In this document: positions 32,454-43,127 of the stretch, one piece after another
How the letters are laid out: each line of letters opens with the position of its first letter
Position numbering within the stretch: the first letter of the stretch is position 1
DNA from: Cristatella mucedo
Lineage: Eukaryota; Bryozoa; Phylactolaemata; Cristatellidae
Direction of reading: 5' to 3'
DNA: 64,000 nucleotides
Assembly (NCBI GenBank): GCA_009760855.2
Contig: WPIO01000003.1
Coordinates: forward strand, 12,818,501-12,882,500
Notes under the pieces: model-generated
What the model saw: the letters and a program-made list of their open reading frames with translations, nothing else
Databases searched by the model: none
What the model was told of the DNA's origin: nothing
Made by a program: the position numbers and the translations under genes

Positions 32454-33180
32454 CGGCTTGCAGAAAATTCAACTCGCTCCTTAGTTCTGTCTCGGATTGA
32501 TTGTTGTAATCCCCTTTTCGCCGGACTACCAAAAAAGGCAACTAGGCCACTGCAGTTGGCTATGAATATGGCTGCAAGGCTAGTTAGTCTTCAAGTCCCA
32601 AAGGTTTGACCACGTGTCTCCTTTGCTAAAAGAGCTAAGATGGCTGCCGGTTAATCGACGGATACAGAGCGAAGTTCTTAAGCTGACCCACAAGGCCCGC
32701 CATGGCTTGGCTCCTTCGTACCTAGCTGAACTGCTGCACCAGTTTCAGCCTCCTCGTGCCCCCAGGTCCTGTATGAAAAATAAATTAGCTGTTCCATTTC
32801 TCCGCTTAAAGACCGTTGGCGACAGAAGCTTTAGCTCTGCAGGTCCTAGGCTGTGGAACTCGCTTCCACAATTCTTACGCAATGTCAACTACTCTCCTGC
32901 TGCCGACCATGGCTCATCCATTTCAGCGGCCCTGAGCAGTACTTTCATGCTACTCACTACCTCAACTGCTCTCCTGACTCTGCTATGCTTCCCACGTTCT
33001 CTTTGTTGCGTGAGATGAAGTATGTTGGCTACCAAATGCGTACCGAAAGCCGCTTAGGCTGTGAGTGCACTTCGCTATACAAAACTCTCCCGTGTAACAC
33101 CCACAGTCTTTATGGCTTTGTGGAGTTACAGACAGAGATACATTACATTGCATTACCAATTGCCTCAATCCTCTGAGTCA

Positions 33181-33590
33181 CTCAGCGCGCGTGAATCGTC
33201 GTATTATCCGGCTGTTCCTCAAACCTTCTAAAATGGGAATCTGTCGTAGCTTGTAATAGAGTTTCGAAAAATGTTGGGCCTCTGAGGGTCACAATGAAAT
33301 AGATGGCAAGCCGGTGAGGAGAATTACGGTCAATCTATCTCTGCCTTATATCCACGGCGAGCCGGCAAGGAGAATTACCTTGCAAAAGCAGAGTTGGGCC
33401 CAGGGTGTCCTATTCCAGGAGTCACTACATTCTGAGTTATTACTTAGGGTGTATAACGACATTCTCAGGAATGCAGACTTGGGTTGTCTTTCTGCTTGTT
33501 TTGCTTGATCTTATGGCAGAGTTTGCTCAAATTGATCCCAAGAGGACTCCCCTGCCAGCCCAAGTATCGTACAATCTAGTGCTATGACTC
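33181..33590. other. Interval between LINE-B and LINE-A with LINE scraps
   Basis: No host gene recognised. 33430-33560 has words such as CTGCTTGTTTTGCTTGATCT matching the LINE-A reverse-transcriptase region LLVLFDL, so a degraded LINE-A piece probably starts here. Confidence 0.45.
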
Positions 33591-34072
33591 AAATCATAAA
33601 GCAATACCTCTTATGAACCTCAAAACCTGTGGGTTTGCCTTTCATTCGTATGCTCCCAAGGCCTGGAACTCACTCCCGACTGAGGTCACGACATCTCCTG
33701 ACTTGACAACATATAAAAAGAAGCTTAAAACATGCCAGTTTATGACAGCATTTAGTGGGTCCATGTGATTCGTCCTTTGTGTACTTATGCGTACTGACAC
33801 TGTACCTGCTGCTGCTAGCCATATCTACAGCAGGTCAACCTTGTGCTTGTCTTACTTATCTAACAATGTTATTCTTGACGATATTGCGAATGCTACCACA
33901 AATCGTTTGATCATGCTTTCTTTACAGTACCTGTAAATGCCTAGAAACAGATTAAGTTCTCTGAAGATGCTACACAAACTTATCAGCAAATGTAAAGCGC
34001 CTAGAAAGAGATTAAGTTCTCTGAGGGCGCTTTATCAAGTGCAATATTATTATTATTATTATTATTATTATC
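33590..34072 (+). mobile_element. LINE-A 3' end with duplicated tail
   Basis: Plus-strand LINE-A end beginning near the last ORF codons (reads SYAPKAWNSLPT), then UTR, then two successive hairpin tails (33937-33985 and 33990-34035) and a TTATTATTATTATTATTA terminus to 34072. The doubled tail suggests template jumping by the reverse transcriptase, or insertion of one element at the tail of another. Confidence 0.86.
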
Positions 34073-35755
34073 AATGGACAAAACGCATGTTAAGCTTAAA
34101 ATTCCTTTGACCGATGCTAAATAGCTCCACTCTCTTTAAATGCACTAAATCATGACAGCTGTAGCGGAAAAAACTAAGGCTTGTCTGCGTGCTTCAAAAT
34201 GTAGTTGTAATATTAAATTTATATCCATAATTTACCATGGTTATTAAATATCTTAATTCACTTCCACTCAACGGCCTTCGTCTACTATCTGTTTATTTAG
34301 CTCTCACCTTCTTCCCTCAACCGTGGAATTCCAATCATTTCTCATAGTATTAATATTCAGTGCGTTACGCGTCAGTGTTTGCCACCGGCATTTCACTTGA
34401 CTGTTTTTTCTTTCATTTGTCGCAATTAAAGCTCTTCGTGCATAAATGCAGCATCGATTCACGAACGGCGCGTCGCCCCCCGGCGCCTCATTACGTCCGC
34501 ACCGACAGGCCGCTGCAGCGAGCCGCACTTACTGCCGCGGCGCAACCAAGCAAATCGGGATGCTTAGCAACAATCCGCTGCGCATTGTTACGAAAGCGCG
34601 ACCCTCGCTAGTTCGCCTAGCGACACAACGCGTGCAACGCGTGCAAAGACCTGAAGCTAGCGACGCGCCGACGATAGCGGCATTAGCGCTCGTCATTCTG
34701 CGGCAGCGCTAATGACTACGCCGCGTTAGGAAAAGCACAACAGTAGTCGGTGCTATTACGGCTGAAACGACGGGTGACTTTTCAGCCGACTCGCTGGCAG
34801 GCTTACAGCAGCACCGGCTCGCGCTCACCGCTAGGACTCACCGACTGGCAGACCGTTACTCCAAGAGAGCGCCTGCGGTCAGGTGCGTGCGTTATATAGT
34901 GGCCAGGTCATAAGTCAGACAATCGTCACTTTTGTGCACACTGCGCTGCTCGTAAGCCCTGGTTTCTCGTGGCTATTTCATTAGCGCTCGACTCTAATTC
35001 AGCGGCACCAGCTCATCGTTCGTCATCCAGGCTCAGCTGGCAAGCTCGCCGTCCATAGTGGCGGGCCTTACGGCACCCGCGAGAGTGGCGAGGTGGCGCG
35101 CTTAGCCAGAAAATCGAGTGCACGCATGATGGCAAGTCATCACAGCCATTATGCAGCGCCCGCTATCCGCTTCGCACGCGGAGAAGAAAACGCTCAGCTT
35201 CAGTTTTGCAGGCGTTCGCTAGTAGCCGACAGTCATTTCGCAAAGCCAACTCATGCAACTCGCAAGCTCGACTCACTGTAAGTGGACTCGCTGCATATAC
35301 GCTATCCTTCGTGGCAGCTTCTGCGTCACGTCCCGGGTATGGGTTAGCCATTGATTAGTTATTATTTATGGGTTAGCCACGGCCCAGAGATTAGGAACTC
35401 GCACTTTACAGCCTTCAGTTTCGAGACCGTTCGACGGTCGCTTGCTGCAGGTAATACTGTGTTGTCTGCTGCAAGCGGGCGGTTAGCCGCAAATGCTGCT
35501 ATGCCGCCATGTAAATGAGGCTATTAGATCAACCGACCTTTACTAGTACGTAGTTTCACGAGTGCTGGTACATGATGTCCCTGGTTCAAACCATACTGCT
35601 AGAGGTCATTGTTACTGGTTATTTTCTGCTTACCACCACCGGTAGGTTGACAGATATAAGTGACATCTGAACAAGGTAAGGTTTAGCGCGATGGCGACCT
35701 TTCCCGCCATCCGGTTTGACAACCACTCTTACCCCGCTCTCTGGTGTTACTCTGG
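34073..35755. other. Gene-poor stretch, moderately GC-rich
   Basis: No gene recognised. Short frames at 34.3-34.7 and 35.1-35.35 kb overlap on both strands and have no domain. A direct duplication of TTATGGGTTAGCCA-type words is seen at 35340-35380. Confidence 0.5.
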
Positions 35756-35757
35756 TC

Positions 35758-35768
35758 TATCTCTCTCT

Positions 35769-35849
<81 letters not shown>

Positions 35850-35850
35850 A
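35758..35850. repeat. CT microsatellite
   Basis: About 90 bp of CT dinucleotides with a few C interruptions. Serine/leucine-rich frames through it are artefacts. Confidence 0.95.
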
Positions 35851-36685
35851 CATTTGTTTTACTGTTTCTCTCCTGTAAGCTGGCAACTCGGAGCATCCAA
35901 CCACGGGAGCCCAGCAACCCGTGCCCCTAGCCCCCCCCCCCCCGCCGCCATGAGTCATCCCCCCTCTGCCCCCTAGAGGCATGTCCCCCGCCAGTCGATC
36001 CTTCTTCGGTCGTACTTTCTGCGGTTTGGACGCAACTTTCGGAACAGTATGGAGAGTACGGACGTTGCAATCAAAGGCGGACTCCGCTCTGCTGGCGCAA
36101 GGTGACAGTGAAGCTGGAGTCGCTTTTAAATTGCGTGCGTTGGCTCACACCGCGGCGGCTCTTGGAGCCCGAAGATTCGCGTCCTCTCCTGCTAGTTGCG
36201 TAGCGCAGTGCAACTTTCTTGCTGACTAAAAAGTGCAGGGCAACCCGGAACCGCCTCAGCACTGCAATGCGCAAATGCAAGTGCAAACGAAAAGGCTCTA
36301 CGCAGAAGCGCCGTCGTATGCGTGCGACGCAGGTGTGACGCAGGGAAGCTCTAACAGGTCCAGGCCCTCTTTGACTCACCTCCCCTCCCCCCCCCCCAGT
36401 GGCGTGCAGAACGACGGGCTGCCCGCAAAGACCCCTTCGATCCTCCTACGATTGGCTGCCTCGGGCGCAGGGTCAAGTGCTGCTCCTATCCTTTGCTGAA
36501 TCCTGACTACCTCATTGGTGTATGAACGCCACGCGGGACTACAAGCTAGTTTGAAGACGATGCAGCTGTACGCAGTCAAATGAACAGGGCCTTCAGCGTG
36601 CCGTGCGCTGCAGCGATGGTAGGTGAATAGCTCAGTAGAAATGTAAGTAATTATAACCTGCACGGACTAAACTAAATGCAAGGTT
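35851..36685. other. Gene-poor stretch
   Basis: Homopolymer C runs at 35932-35943 and 36387-36398. No gene, RNA or known repeat recognised. Confidence 0.5.
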
Positions 36686-36686
36686 A

Positions 36687-36790
36687 ATAACAATAATAAT
36701 AATAATGCATTCGTTATAGCGCCCTCGGTGAACTCAATCTCTTTCTAGGCACTTTACATTTGCTGCAAAGGAATTGCCGTCAAATGCTGA
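36687..36790 (-). mobile_element. LINE-A 3' tail scrap
   Basis: Minus-orientation terminal hairpin (GCGCCCTCGGTGAACTCAAT) preceded by an AATAATAATAATAATG run. Only the last ~90 bp of LINE-A is present. Confidence 0.82.
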
Positions 36791-37089
36791 CTTTGGCCAG
36801 TTTTATCTTCTCTCCCCCTCCCCAGTGAGCACCGGGCACGCAGGCTGCGAACAAAAGAGGACCACAAAGCCGAGCTGTCAACTTGCCAAATGGGTGATTG
36901 CAGGAGCGCGGTCGCTCTCTAGCGTACTGTAAAATTACTCGCGTACTGTTATCTTGAAACCTCACAACAATACGTGTAAAAATCTGCACGCAAATGTCTT
37001 TAAAAATGTGCAAATTTCACATCGCCAATTGAAACGGATAAATTATTTGTAAATTTAGAAAGTGATCCCTCCGCGGTACTTCTAGCGCA

Positions 37090-38020
37090 GCTTCAGAGCA
37101 ACTGCCGTTTTCCCAGTAGCCGCGTCTGCATGGCGCGCTTATTTCCGTCAGCAGCGCTCTCACGCGGCATCTCTGCTCGTGCGGCGCAGAGGACGCCTCG
37201 GGCGTCCTCTGCGGCGTCATGCTGCGCCGGGCCACCCGCTCTGCGCCCCCGCCGCATGTCTAGCGTCTCGAGATTCTCCGAAGCTCCGCGGATCGCCTCG
37301 CGATAGCGATCGAGGGCTCGAGGAAGCGACCGAACGTCCAAGCGCGGCGATCCGCGCGCGGCGGCAGCCTCGAGCGCCGCCGCCTCCTCGACTCCTCCTC
37401 GGCCCCGTTGAAACGGAAGAGCTCGGCCGCCGCCGCCGCCGCGACGCACCCGATTCGGCAGTAGATTCGGCCCCGTCGCGGCCCCGTCGCGTGCAGCGTC
37501 GCCGGCGAGCGCGCTTCCCTGCAGCGTCCGCGCACGCCGCTGCTCTCCGCGGGACCACTCGGAGCCGCCCGCCCGCCGGGCTGCACTCCGCGCAGAGGGA
37601 CGGCTGCCGCGTGCCGGCCTCCGATGTGGCGCCGACGCCGCTGCCGCGTTTCGCCGCTCGGCGGCGTCGCAGACGGAGAGCGCAGCGTCGCGCCGAGAGT
37701 GTGGAGCCGCTGCCGGCTGCGGGCCGCGGCGGGCTTGACGCTGCAGCGAGCGAGCGGGCCGCGCGCTCGCTGCAGCCTATTAGGAGCGGCCCTGACGAGC
37801 GTGGCCCGTCGCCTACCGAGCCGGCCAATAAATGCGGCGCAGATGAGATTTGCCTGTACGAGCCTGATAATCGATCGGAAGGAAAGCGGAAAGCGCCGAC
37901 CGGTGCTTGCAGGTGCTGCGCAAGCAGCGAACACTGCTCGAGCTCCCTTTCAAGCTCCCCCTCGGGCGTCGTCTGCTCTTCGCTTCCGCACTCCGCCAGT
38001 CTGCTGGACGTATGAGCGAG
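37090..38020. other. GC-rich, CpG-dense block
   Basis: Very CpG-rich with long open frames on both strands at the same place (278 residues plus strand, 203 and 224 residues minus strand), all Arg/Ala/Pro/Ser low complexity. Mutual overlap and composition argue against coding. A perfect hairpin lies at 37186-37212 (12 bp arms, 3-base loop). Confidence 0.5.
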
Positions 38021-38500
38021 CGAGCGTCAGTCTTAATACCGCTACGTCTCCGCTCCCTCTGCGGAATACGACGTGGTTAGGCGGAATACGGCGCGAATAC
38101 GCTACCGCGCGCGGAATACGACAAAACGCTGGGACGCTTAGCTTGAGCGGCTCGGATGCGCGTAGCCGCGCGTGATTTCCTAGCCGATATCGCAATTTAC
38201 AAATGCGCCGATGCCTGCTTAACTCCTTCTTTTGCTTCGTTTCCTTTTTGAGTCGCGTCGCGTTTACTAGTACCTCGCGCTTGTCCAAACGCCGGCCAAT
38301 GTTTCCGGCCGACCATCGGTATTTCCGAACGAGCGAGTATCTCCTAAGCTAAGCGTAAAGCTTTCGCTTTCTGATTGCGCGAGGGGCGAGTGTGTGTGCT
38401 CCAAAGCGCGACGCGATTATCTGCAGTAAAAACGGTACCCTATCTCGAATGAGTGTAATTATCAAAACTTCCGGCTCCATGCATTCAGTATTCGAAATTA

Positions 38501-39023
38501 CAGTCAACTCCGCGTATAAGAATATCTGATATAGGAATACTCCGCTTATAAGAATAGCAGCTCTGCGTCCCAGATTTTTTAATGTAACGTAACGTATCTC
38601 CGTCTGTAACTCCACAAAGCCATAAAGACTATGTGGATGATACGCGGGAGATTTTTGTATAGCGCACTCACAGCCTAAGTGGCTTTCGGTACGCATTCGG
38701 TTGCCAACATTCATCAACTTCATCTCACTCAACGACGAGAAAGTGGGAAGAATAGCAGAGTCAAGAGAGCAGTTGAGTTAGTGAGTAGCATGGAAATAGC
38801 AGCTCAGGACCGCTGGAAAGGATGAGCCACAGTCAGCATCAGGAAAGTAGTTATCTTTGCGTAAGAATCGTGGAAGCAAGTTCCACAGCCTAGGACAGTC
38901 TAGGACAGTTCCACAGTCTACCATAGTCTAGGAAATGTAGTTTCACTCCACATATGAAAATACTCCGCATGTAAGAAGACCTATTTGCCGACTCGAGCGT
39001 ATTCTTACGAGCGGAGTCGACTG
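38501..39023. mobile_element. MITE copy, TA-flanked, split by LINE-B
   Basis: Terminal inverted repeats CAGTCAACTCCGC at the left and GCGGAGTCGACTG at the right, both flanked by TA (38499-38500 and 39024-39025). Internal words ATAAGAATA and ATACTCCGC recur. The other copy at 50091-50263 is ~173 bp and intact. Here the same sequence is interrupted by a minus-oriented LINE-B end (38580-38935). TA duplication and CAG-type termini point to the Tc1/mariner-pogo superfamily as the source of transposase (family knowledge). There is no coding sequence of its own. Confidence 0.82.
38580..38935 (-). mobile_element. LINE-B 3' end nested in MITE
   Basis: Minus-strand LINE-B UTR with the terminal AATGTAACGTAACG-type tail at the left (38580) and GTGGCTTTCGGTACGCATTC. 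It stops near the region of the final ORF codons, with a short local repetition of CTAGGACAG/TTCCACAG words at 38880-38935. Confidence 0.85.
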
Positions 39024-39025
39024 TA

Positions 39026-39688
39026 TTGCTAATGTATGGCAAATGAATGAGTGAATGTGCGGCTGTGCGTACGACTTGCAGTGCGAAGACGAGGCTTGGA
39101 CTCGCTACCCATCCTTGAACGCCATAGCTCGACTAGGTCAGGGCTCGGCTCATCTGGCTCAAATCTCTGCGCTGAGCTTGCGCTCAGTATGTGAGAGAAT
39201 ATTCGCTTAAGGCCAAGTCATCGCACATCTTGACGTCAGCGCAAGCGAGTTCTCGCTTCTGGCGAATCGATACAGCGAGCCCAGCCTAAGGATTCGAGCA
39301 GAGAGCGTCCCGGGGCCGCAGCGGGACGCTATGGCGAGCGCCAGCAGACGGTCGCCGCGCGCTGCAGCCGGCGGCGGCGCGATGCTGCCGAGCAGCTCGC
39401 GAGGAACAACTTTGCAGGAGGCCAACGGGTGTCCTTCAGTCTTCTTCTTTCGCTGTCACTTTCCCTGTGCGTAGCACTTAGCCTCGTCTCTTGTACCTGC
39501 ACCTTTCCAGCAAGCTGTTGCTAGGGAAGAACTGGAACTTGAACTAGAAGTGGAGAACTAAGGCAACTTCCACTCGTTCTACGGACTAGCTGAGCTTCGC
39601 TATCTTAACTTCAAACCGTGCCAGTAAATTCTAGTCAGGTTTTAGAGCTAATCTCTCCGCAGAGGCAGCCTTGCTTTGGATGTATACC
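39026..39688. other. Gene-poor stretch
   Basis: No gene or repeat recognised. A short GC-rich patch at 39.24-39.4 kb carries an unremarkable minus-strand frame. Confidence 0.5.
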
Positions 39689-39689
39689 A

Positions 39690-40043
39690 ACTTTGTCAAA
39701 AATGAAGACTCTGGTAAAGTCTCTGCTTGTTGTGCTTGATTTTACGGCAGCGTTCGATACTAGCGATCTCCTCTAGCGCCTCTAATCTCGCCTGAGCATC
39801 ACTGGCACTGCACTGCAGCAATTTATGTCTTATCTCAGTGGGAGACGACTCCAGAGTGGTGATGTCAACGGGAAAAATCACCTGAAGAGCACGTAAAGTA
39901 CGGGGTACCTCCGGGTACTCTCCCTCCTGCTGATGCAATTGCCAAGCACAGTCTAGGCTTTCATTTCTAAGCCGATGACGCTCAGCAATTGCTTTAATTT
40001 CTTCCAGCCTTTCACCGCGTCAAACTCTCACAATTCCCCTGCT
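39690..40043 (+). mobile_element. LINE-A reverse-transcriptase fragment, left of nested LINE-B
   Basis: Plus strand, with stops and frame shifts: LLVVLDFTAAFDTSDLL, then the FMSYLSGRR region and a degenerate GYLRVLSLL/AFISKPMTLS reading, the counterpart of the GVPQGSVLG and FYADDTQ segments. It is cut by LINE-B at about 40043 and resumes at about 40889. Confidence 0.78.
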
Positions 40044-40888
40044 GAATGTAATGTAATTTATCTCCGTCTGTAACTTCACAAAGCCATAAAGACTATGTGG
40101 ATGTTACGCGGGAGATTTTTGTATAGCGAAGTGCACTCACAGCCTAAGCGGCTTTCGGTACGCATTCGGTTGCCAACAGACTTGTCTCACGCAACAAAGA
40201 GAAAGTGGGAAGCATAGCAGAGTTAGGATAGCAGTTGAGGTAGTGAGTAGCATGGAAGTAGCAGCTCAGGACCGCTGGAAAGGATGCGCCACAGTCGGCA
40301 TCAGGAAAGTAGTTATCGTTGCGTAAGAATTGTGGAAGTGAGTTCCACAGTCTAGGACCTGCAGAGCTAAAGCTTCTGTCGCCAACGGTCTTTAAGCGGA
40401 GGAATGGAACAGCTAATTTATTGTTCATACGGGACCTGGGGGCACGAGGAGGCTGAAACTGGTGCATCAGTTCAGCTAGGTATTGAGGAGCCAAGCCGTG
40501 GCGGGCCTTGTGGGTCAGCTTAAGAACTTTGCTCTGTATCCATTGATCAACCGGCAGCCATCTTAGCTCTTTTAGCAAAGGAGACACGTGGTCAAACCTT
40601 TGGGACTTGAAGACTAACTAGCCTTGCAGCCATATTCATAGCCAACTGCAGTGGCCTAGTTGCTTTTTTTTGGTAGTCCGGCGAAAAGGGAATTAAAATA
40701 ATCAAGCCGAGACAGAACTATGAAGCTAGTTAAACGTTTTGCAAGCCACCGTGTAAGACAGCTCCTAATCGTATATAGGGATCTGACGCGGTGGCTAGCT
40801 GTAGAAGCAGTCGTTTGATTGAAGCTTTTAAAATTTAAGCAGTTTTCGAAAATGACACCTAAGTTTCGAGCACGTGGTGATGATCGTG
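40044..40888 (-). mobile_element. LINE-B 3' portion inserted in LINE-A
   Basis: Read on the minus strand: the RT C-terminal region (LYTIRSCLTRWLAKRLTS, and LRWLPVDQWIQSKVLKLTHK at about 40575-40515), then the UTR and a TAATGTAATTTA end at 40044. It interrupts LINE-A at the position equivalent to ATTGATGACATCC. Confidence 0.86.
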
Positions 40889-41985
40889 CTTGTATTAGTG
40901 ACATCCGCACATGGCATCAAACTTTCTCAAATTGAATGACGACACAAACAACTTACTTGTAATGGGCAAACCTTGTGTGATTCAGAAACCGGAAAACTTA
41001 CCCGTCAAAATGGCCACGACTAGCATATCTCATGTAGCATCTGCACGAATTCAACGTGCTTTGTTCCAAAGTGAGCATATACTAGACGACCACATTAGCT
41101 CTATAGTCAAGTCTGTCTACGATCAGCTACGTAATATTACATAACTGAGCGCCTCCTCGGGCATGGAAATCCCATCGAAATCGGTCCATTTGTGATATTC
41201 AGTTTCGACTTCCGTAACTCACTACTCGCAGGTCTTTCTGCGTAACCAATGAGACGCTTACAGTTGGCGAAAAACTCGCTGCCAGGCTTCTCCTTGTGAG
41301 CGCCGCAGCAACCATAGTACACCACAATTCGCCGACCTGCACTAGCGCCCCATCAATCAGTGGATCGCGTTCAAGATTCTGCAACTCAACGCGTTCAAGA
41401 TTCTGTAACTCAACTCGTACATCTCTTCATTCTCTTGCTCCAACTCCACCTACTAGAACTACCCTCACCAGGCTAGGCATCGCACCACCCGCTTTTCTGA
41501 CTCAAATTTTATAAGTGTATCTTTTACGAACCTCAAATCTTTTGGAGACCGTGCCTTTAGTTCGTATGCTCCCAAAGCCTGGAACTCATTCCCGACTAAC
41601 ATCATAACATCCCCTGTCATCGACTCGACGACATTTCAAAAGAAGCTAAAACGCACTTGTTCATCGCAGTATTTAGTTAGTCCTTGCGATTCGCACGCCA
41701 TGCTGGTTTGACCCAGAGATTAAGGTGCTCGCACCGACCAAGGTCAGGCCGAGGTCGTGGTTTCGAGCCCTGTGGCAAATGTAAAGCTCCTGAATAGAGA
41801 TAATAAGTTCTCTTAGGGTGCTATTCAAATGTAATGTATTTACATATTTATTTGTCCTTTGTGCGTTTATGCATGCTGACACTGAGCACGTCATCACTAA
41901 CCATGATAAGGTTTTTCCTTGACAACATATGTAAAGTGCCTAGAATGAGATTGAGTTCTCCGAAGGCGCTATATCAAATGTGTTA
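40889..41985 (+). mobile_element. LINE-A continuation, itself split by SINE-2
   Basis: LINE-A resumes with [20 protein letters not shown] (40911-40970). It runs through degraded C-terminal codons to the UTR at 41690, is interrupted by SINE-2 (41697-41853), and ends with the hairpin (41935-41975). A CT microsatellite starts where the usual ATT tail would be. Small internal duplications of CAAGATTCTGTAACTCAA-type words occur at 41370-41415. Confidence 0.83.
41697..41853 (+). mobile_element. SINE-2, copy 3, nested in LINE-A
   Basis: Head with A-box-like TGGTTTGACCCAGAGATTAA, B-box-like GGTTTCGAGCCC, LINE-A-like hairpin tail with AGAGATAATAAGTTCTCTTA, ending in TGTAATGTATTTACA. It sits between GCGATTCG and TCCTTTGTG of the LINE-A UTR. 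Confidence 0.85.
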
Positions 41986-42545
<560 letters not shown>

Positions 42546-42559
42546 TCTCTCTCACCTTT

Positions 42560-43043
42560 CTTGCGCAGCTGCAGCTGTTCGGCGCGACGAGACGACGGGG
42601 AAGGCTTGCTGCTTGCTGCTCGCGCGCCTTTGAAGCGCCCTCGGGAATTCTGGTAATTGATACCTTGTGCCGACCTCGCCTCTTTGGAGCCACCGGCACG
42701 ACCACCGCGAACTGAAACAATATGCTCTCGGGGCCGGCTGCTTTTTTTCGACCCGTCGGTTCAATATAGCCCATCGCCGAGAAAGCGGTTTTATTTATTA
42801 GCTTATAATTAAGAACAAGCCCGCAACTCAGATCGTGGAAACACGACACCCGAGCCGGCGGGTCGTACACCGGCGAGCCGGGTAGCCGACGCCGCCGTAG
42901 GCTGGCAGCTTCGCGCGCTCGCGCGCGCCCTGCGCGTGCGCCACCAGACGCCGGCGCCGCATCAAGACGCGGCAATTGTTCGTCGGCGGGACGGCGCGGC
43001 ACGCACTCGTGGCTCGGCGAGCGGTCTGCTACCGCGAGAACAG

Positions 43044-43127
<84 letters not shown>

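Larger units (their letters stand above)
31808..32560 (+). repeat. Unit 2 of LINE-B tandem duplication, split by SINE-1 pair
   Basis: The second copy repeats WMSENFLKLNHD and later segments, runs to CCACAATGG at 32117, is interrupted by two SINE-1 insertions (32122-32453), and resumes with CTTGCAGAAAATTCAACTCG. Divergence from unit 1 shows that the duplication is not recent. Confidence 0.82.
30055..33180 (+). mobile_element. LINE-B, CR1/L2-like retrotransposon, 5'-truncated
   Basis: A second non-LTR retrotransposon family. The plus strand begins in the linker after the endonuclease (30137-30592). It continues into reverse transcriptase (30899-31489) with [28 protein letters not shown] and the intact catalytic box FYADDTQLYLSF. 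The C-terminal domain (32614-32880) carries LRWLPVNRRIQSEVLKLTHK. The 3' UTR has GCCGCTTAGGCTGTGAGTGC and ends in a TACATTACATTGCATTA tail at about 33165. It carries an in-frame 432 bp internal duplication and two SINE-1 insertions, plus stops at 31177, 31487 and elsewhere, so it is dead. Related pieces are at 26283-26465, 38580-38935 and 40044-40888. Confidence 0.88.

Noticed and set aside
35758-35850. CRISPR-like array or regularly spaced repeats
   Set aside because: All regular repeats in the window are microsatellites or minisatellites without unique spacers.
37179-38015. Open frame of 278 codons in a GC-rich block
   Set aside because: Two minus-strand frames of more than 200 codons cover the same bases. 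Arg/Ala/Pro-rich with no domain.
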